A stretch of DNA of 22,025 nucleotides, taken from Thermoplasmatales archaeon. GTDB taxonomy: Archaea; Thermoplasmatota; JASEFT01; JAUWIS01. Positions 20,401 to 22,025 of this stretch are shown here, one piece after another; positions within the stretch are counted from its first letter, which is position 1; the number at the start of each line of letters is the position of its first letter. The DNA lies in contig JASEEW010000007.1 in NCBI GenBank assembly GCA_030019485.1, positions 1 to 22,025 of the forward strand. The letters run 5' to 3'. The translations under genes and the position numbers were made by a program. Below the pieces are notes generated by a model that saw only the letters and a list, made by a program, of their open reading frames with translations, did not search any database and had not been told where the DNA came from.

Positions 20401-22025
20401 CATAAACTGCACTGTATCTTCGAATGATGATACAGGCATTTATTTTGATACATCAAATAATAATACAGTAATAAATAGCAGTGTCAATTCGAATAGACTG
20501 TATGGGTTAGATTTATATCAATCTAATAATAACATAATAACGGATAACATGGTAAATTTTAACGGAATTTATGATCCTCATTACATCGTCGGGCATGGTA
20601 TATCCCTACATACATCAAAAGGGAATATTATAAAAAATAACAATTTCAGTTTAAACGAAAACCGTGGTATCAGGTTATATTGGCAGTGTGAAGATAATCA
20701 AATAATTGGCAACATAATAGAATCAAATGTCATGGAGGCATTGTGGTTGGGAGATTTCTGCGATAACAATATAATAATCAATAATACATTTTCAAATAGC
20801 GATTATGGAGTTTTTATTCGCAGAGATTCAAACAATAATATTATCTGCTACAACAAGATTATAAATAACACCTATGGTTTATTTATTAGCCAACAGCACG
20901 ATCCTTCAAACAACAACTTTCTACACCATAACACTTTTATAAACAATACATTTCAGGCAAATGACTCTTTCTCTAATTACTGGGACGATGGCATCAGTGA
21001 GGGCAACTACTGGGACGATTATAATGGTGTAGATAATGACGGCGATGGTATTGGTGACACATCCTATCATATTAGTGGCGGAGCAAATGTGGACAACTAT
21101 CCATTTATGAATCCTATAGAGTATATTCCTCCAAACGTGATATCGATATCACCAAGTGATGACGAAATAGATGTGCCTGTGAACACGTCGATAACGATTA
21201 CATTCTCAGAGCCTGTAAATAAATTAAGCGTAATAGGAAACATCACAATAGCGCCGTTTGTTGAGGTAGATTATTATTGTTGGAGCAATAACAACAAAAC
21301 ACTCACACTCATACCTGCATCAAATTTATCATCCTACACAAACTACACTGTAATGATAACTACAAACGTTAAAGATTTATCGCAAAACAGTTTGCAAGCA
21401 CCTTATGTATTTTCGTTCAGAACAAAAGACATTACGCCGCCTGTTGCAAACCCAGGCTCTGATAGGGTGGTAGATGAAGATGAGGAAATATTGTTGAGCG
21501 CTTCATTATCATCAGATAATGTAGGGATTGTGAATTATACTTGGAGCTTTATAGATCAGGGAGCAGAGATATTTTTGTATGGCGAAATTGTGAGTTATGC
21601 ATTTACTCAACCAGGAGTTTATGTTGTTACCTTGAGTGTCTCAGATCTGGCTGGTAACTGGAATGTAACTACGATTAATATTACTGTGAGAGACGTTACA
21701 AAACCAACTGCAAATGCTGGTAACGACCTTGTTGTAAATGAAGATGTAGAAGTAGAACTAAACGCCTCTTTGGCTTGGGATAATGTTGGGATTGCAAACT
21801 ATAATTGGAGTTTTGTAGATCAAGAAGTGGACATATTTTTGGAAGGAAAAATTGTACAATATACGTTCGCTCAGCCTGGCTGTTATGCAATTACTCTAAA
21901 TGTCTCAGATACTAGTGGCAATTGGGCTGTTGATATCCTCAATATAACTGTGAAAGATATTACTCAGCCCATAATCACAATAATTTCTCCAGTTAATGGC
22001 ACAACAACTAATCAAAATGTTACAT
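17453..22025 (+). CDS. giant secreted beta-helix (NosD/PbH1) protein with SbsA-Ig and PKD domains, 3' end missing
   Basis: I read an uninterrupted frame of 1524 codons to the window end; the stop lies outside. A signal peptide (about 1-30, hydrophobic GVLIVSVILGTIVIVSASA) is followed by right-handed beta-helix repeats (about 46-1220) of the NosD/PbH1 type, with recurring N-x-I/V-x-N-C and NNS-YGI units and numerous N-glycosylation sites. Three copies of a TIQEAIDDADSGDTI...YYENV...LTLIGE module restart the helix. Two NYWSDY/NYWDDY segments lead into DxDxDxxGD calcium-binding-like loops (near 740 and 1192). Then follow an SbsA-type Ig domain (about 1226-1326), two PKD domains (about 1330-1413 and 1416-1503), and the start of another Ig domain. 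It is probably a cell-surface or adhesion protein that binds carbohydrate; the ligand is unknown. Confidence 0.93.
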   Translation, partial: MKSCVRKEILIGVLIVSVILGTIVIVSASATEKTEVNKNPKSPETIYVGGDGPNNYTTIQEGINAANSGDTVFVYGGTYYENVVIDKTLTLIGENRNTTIIDGGSIGDVVYISADWVNVSGFTVKNSGSGLNNAGVVIYYHSDNNVLQNCVVSNNSYGVFLRQFQTNNIVTNCIVSNNDWGIVLWFGADGNIISNCNVSNNRGGIQLSEVSYNNIVNNQMIGNTERSLLVVGGQKQYFNNTIPASNTVNGKSVSYFFDMKDQILQNVDARSITLAWCDNFTLKNCSITNGDPIHLVGVTNSTLISCNSSNNGDDGIFLFLSSYNTISSCDFYANSGDGIYLSSSSHNTIDSSTICYNKIGLSLYYGSSNDIITCSNLSNNICGIDLISSQENTITNCFLSHNDQDGMGIASASDNVVSNCNVCSNGVRGFWIESSPDTNVYCCNIYNNTDYGIYNYNSEVEYQVNATYNWWGSASGPYNPDTNPTGTGDNVTDNVVYDPWLEEPWEEVTGLVHNIDKDTYYNTIQEAIDDADTGNTIKVSNGTYYENVIINKKITLIGEDRNNTIIDGSGTGDVIYISADWVNVSGFGVRNSNSNWGCGIALNGVSNNNISNNYISTNYRGIGLWDSSENLITRNKVCANEQWGIGIFYSSLHNTVIKNNLLNNVYGIYLSEAPQNTLIINNTISQNTCGVRISESANYNYLHHNNFINNTINAYDECSNFWDNNYPSGGNYWSDYTGIDEDGDDIGDTPYSIPGGTNQDNYPLMLPWPWPVYNINKDTYYTTIQKAIDDADSGDTIYVYNGTYYENIIIYKTLTLIGEDRNTTIIDGSGTGDVIHVSADWVNVSGFGVRNSGMYYCGISSLFTSNVSISNCNISDNFKGVYLDFSSDSIITSCDICLNQGDGIHVNSSAGIIIDNCVISLNNYYGVCLWCSSANSIINCAVYNNSWAGISHYNSSNNNINGCNIYNNSYGIGLYYFSGGNTIINCTVSSNDDTGIYFDTSNNNTVINSSVNSNRLYGLDLYQSNNNIITDNMVNFNGIYDPHYIVGHGISLHTSKGNIIKNNNFSLNENRGIRLYWQCEDNQIIGNIIESNVMEALWLGDFCDNNIIINNTFSNSDYGVFIRRDSNNNIICYNKIINNTYGLFISQQHDPSNNNFLHHNTFINNTFQANDSFSNYWDDGISEGNYWDDYNGVDNDGDGIGDTSYHISGGANVDNYPFMNPIEYIPPNVISISPSDDEIDVPVNTSITITFSEPVNKLSVIGNITIAPFVEVDYYCWSNNNKTLTLIPASNLSSYTNYTVMITTNVKDLSQNSLQAPYVFSFRTKDITPPVANPGSDRVVDEDEEILLSASLSSDNVGIVNYTWSFIDQGAEIFLYGEIVSYAFTQPGVYVVTLSVSDLAGNWNVTTINITVRDVTKPTANAGNDLVVNEDVEVELNASLAWDNVGIANYNWSFVDQEVDIFLEGKIVQYTFAQPGCYAITLNVSDTSGNWAVDILNITVKDITQPIITIISPVNGTTTNQNVT
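17591..17830 (+). repeat. coding repeat module, copy 1 (divergent)
   Basis: First 240-base module of the surface gene. A 30-base tract (17789-17818, beginning TCTGCGGATTGGGTGAATGT) is identical in all three copies. Confidence 0.8.
18986..19225 (+). repeat. coding repeat module, copy 2
   Basis: It lies 1395 bases after copy 1 and 780 bases before copy 3, both multiples of three. It is much more similar to copy 3, including GATGGCAGCGGAACAGGAGA and the shared tract at 19184-19213. Confidence 0.85.
19766..20005 (+). repeat. coding repeat module, copy 3
   Basis: It is near-identical to copy 2 over its second half (shared tract at 19964-19993), which indicates recent duplication or gene conversion within the gene. 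Confidence 0.85.

Overview
The window reads as AT-rich chromosomal DNA of a euryarchaeal-type archaeon. The signs are an eS1 (S3Ae) ribosomal protein gene, TATA boxes placed about 25-30 bases before start codons (leaderless promoters) mixed with GGTGA-type Shine-Dalgarno sites inside operons, an archaeal-style RNase Z, a stand-alone AsnC effector domain, and secreted or membrane proteins with proline-rich stretches, zinc ribbons, NosD-type beta-helices and PKD domains. The style recalls Thermoplasmata-like lineages, but I cannot fix the taxon from this sequence alone.

Layout. 1-436 holds no convincing protein gene. It has a tRNA-like 5' fragment and a dense run of perfect small hairpins. 437-4277 carries a membrane-anchored subtilase-fold protein with Cys in place of the catalytic Ser, a CaCA-type cation antiporter with a palindromic insertion inside its reading frame, a pilin-like membrane protein and an AsnC-type effector domain. 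4279-7743 (minus strand) is a housekeeping block: serS, rps3ae, a PRC-barrel gene and RNase Z, with more hairpins between rps3ae and the PRC-barrel gene.

7990-14640 is a sulfur-transfer region built as two divergent operons from a 139-base promoter region. Leftward: cysteine synthase, cysteine desulfurase IscS, a 46-residue small protein, a minimal nucleotidyltransferase, and the scaffold IscU, which is interrupted by an endonuclease-less intein exactly at its first cluster-binding Cys. Rightward: an E1-like MoeB/ThiF enzyme, a LarE-type sulfur transferase and a tRNA-thiolation-like PP-loop protein. Together they would make cysteine, mobilise its sulfur as persulfide, and deliver it to Fe-S clusters and other thiolated products. 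14710-15729 is an M29-type aminopeptidase. 15970-17295 (minus strand) is an unusual GXGXG/glutamate-synthase-like fusion. From 17453 to the window end runs one very large, incomplete surface protein of more than 1500 residues.

The most unusual features are (1) the IscU intein, (2) a family of palindromic hairpin elements with a constant frame and freely varying but self-complementary arms, found between genes and in one case in frame inside a protein gene, with a second, unrelated in-frame inverted repeat in the PP-loop gene, (3) a toxin-antitoxin-like nucleotidyltransferase pair set inside the isc operon, and (4) the Ser-to-Cys subtilase.
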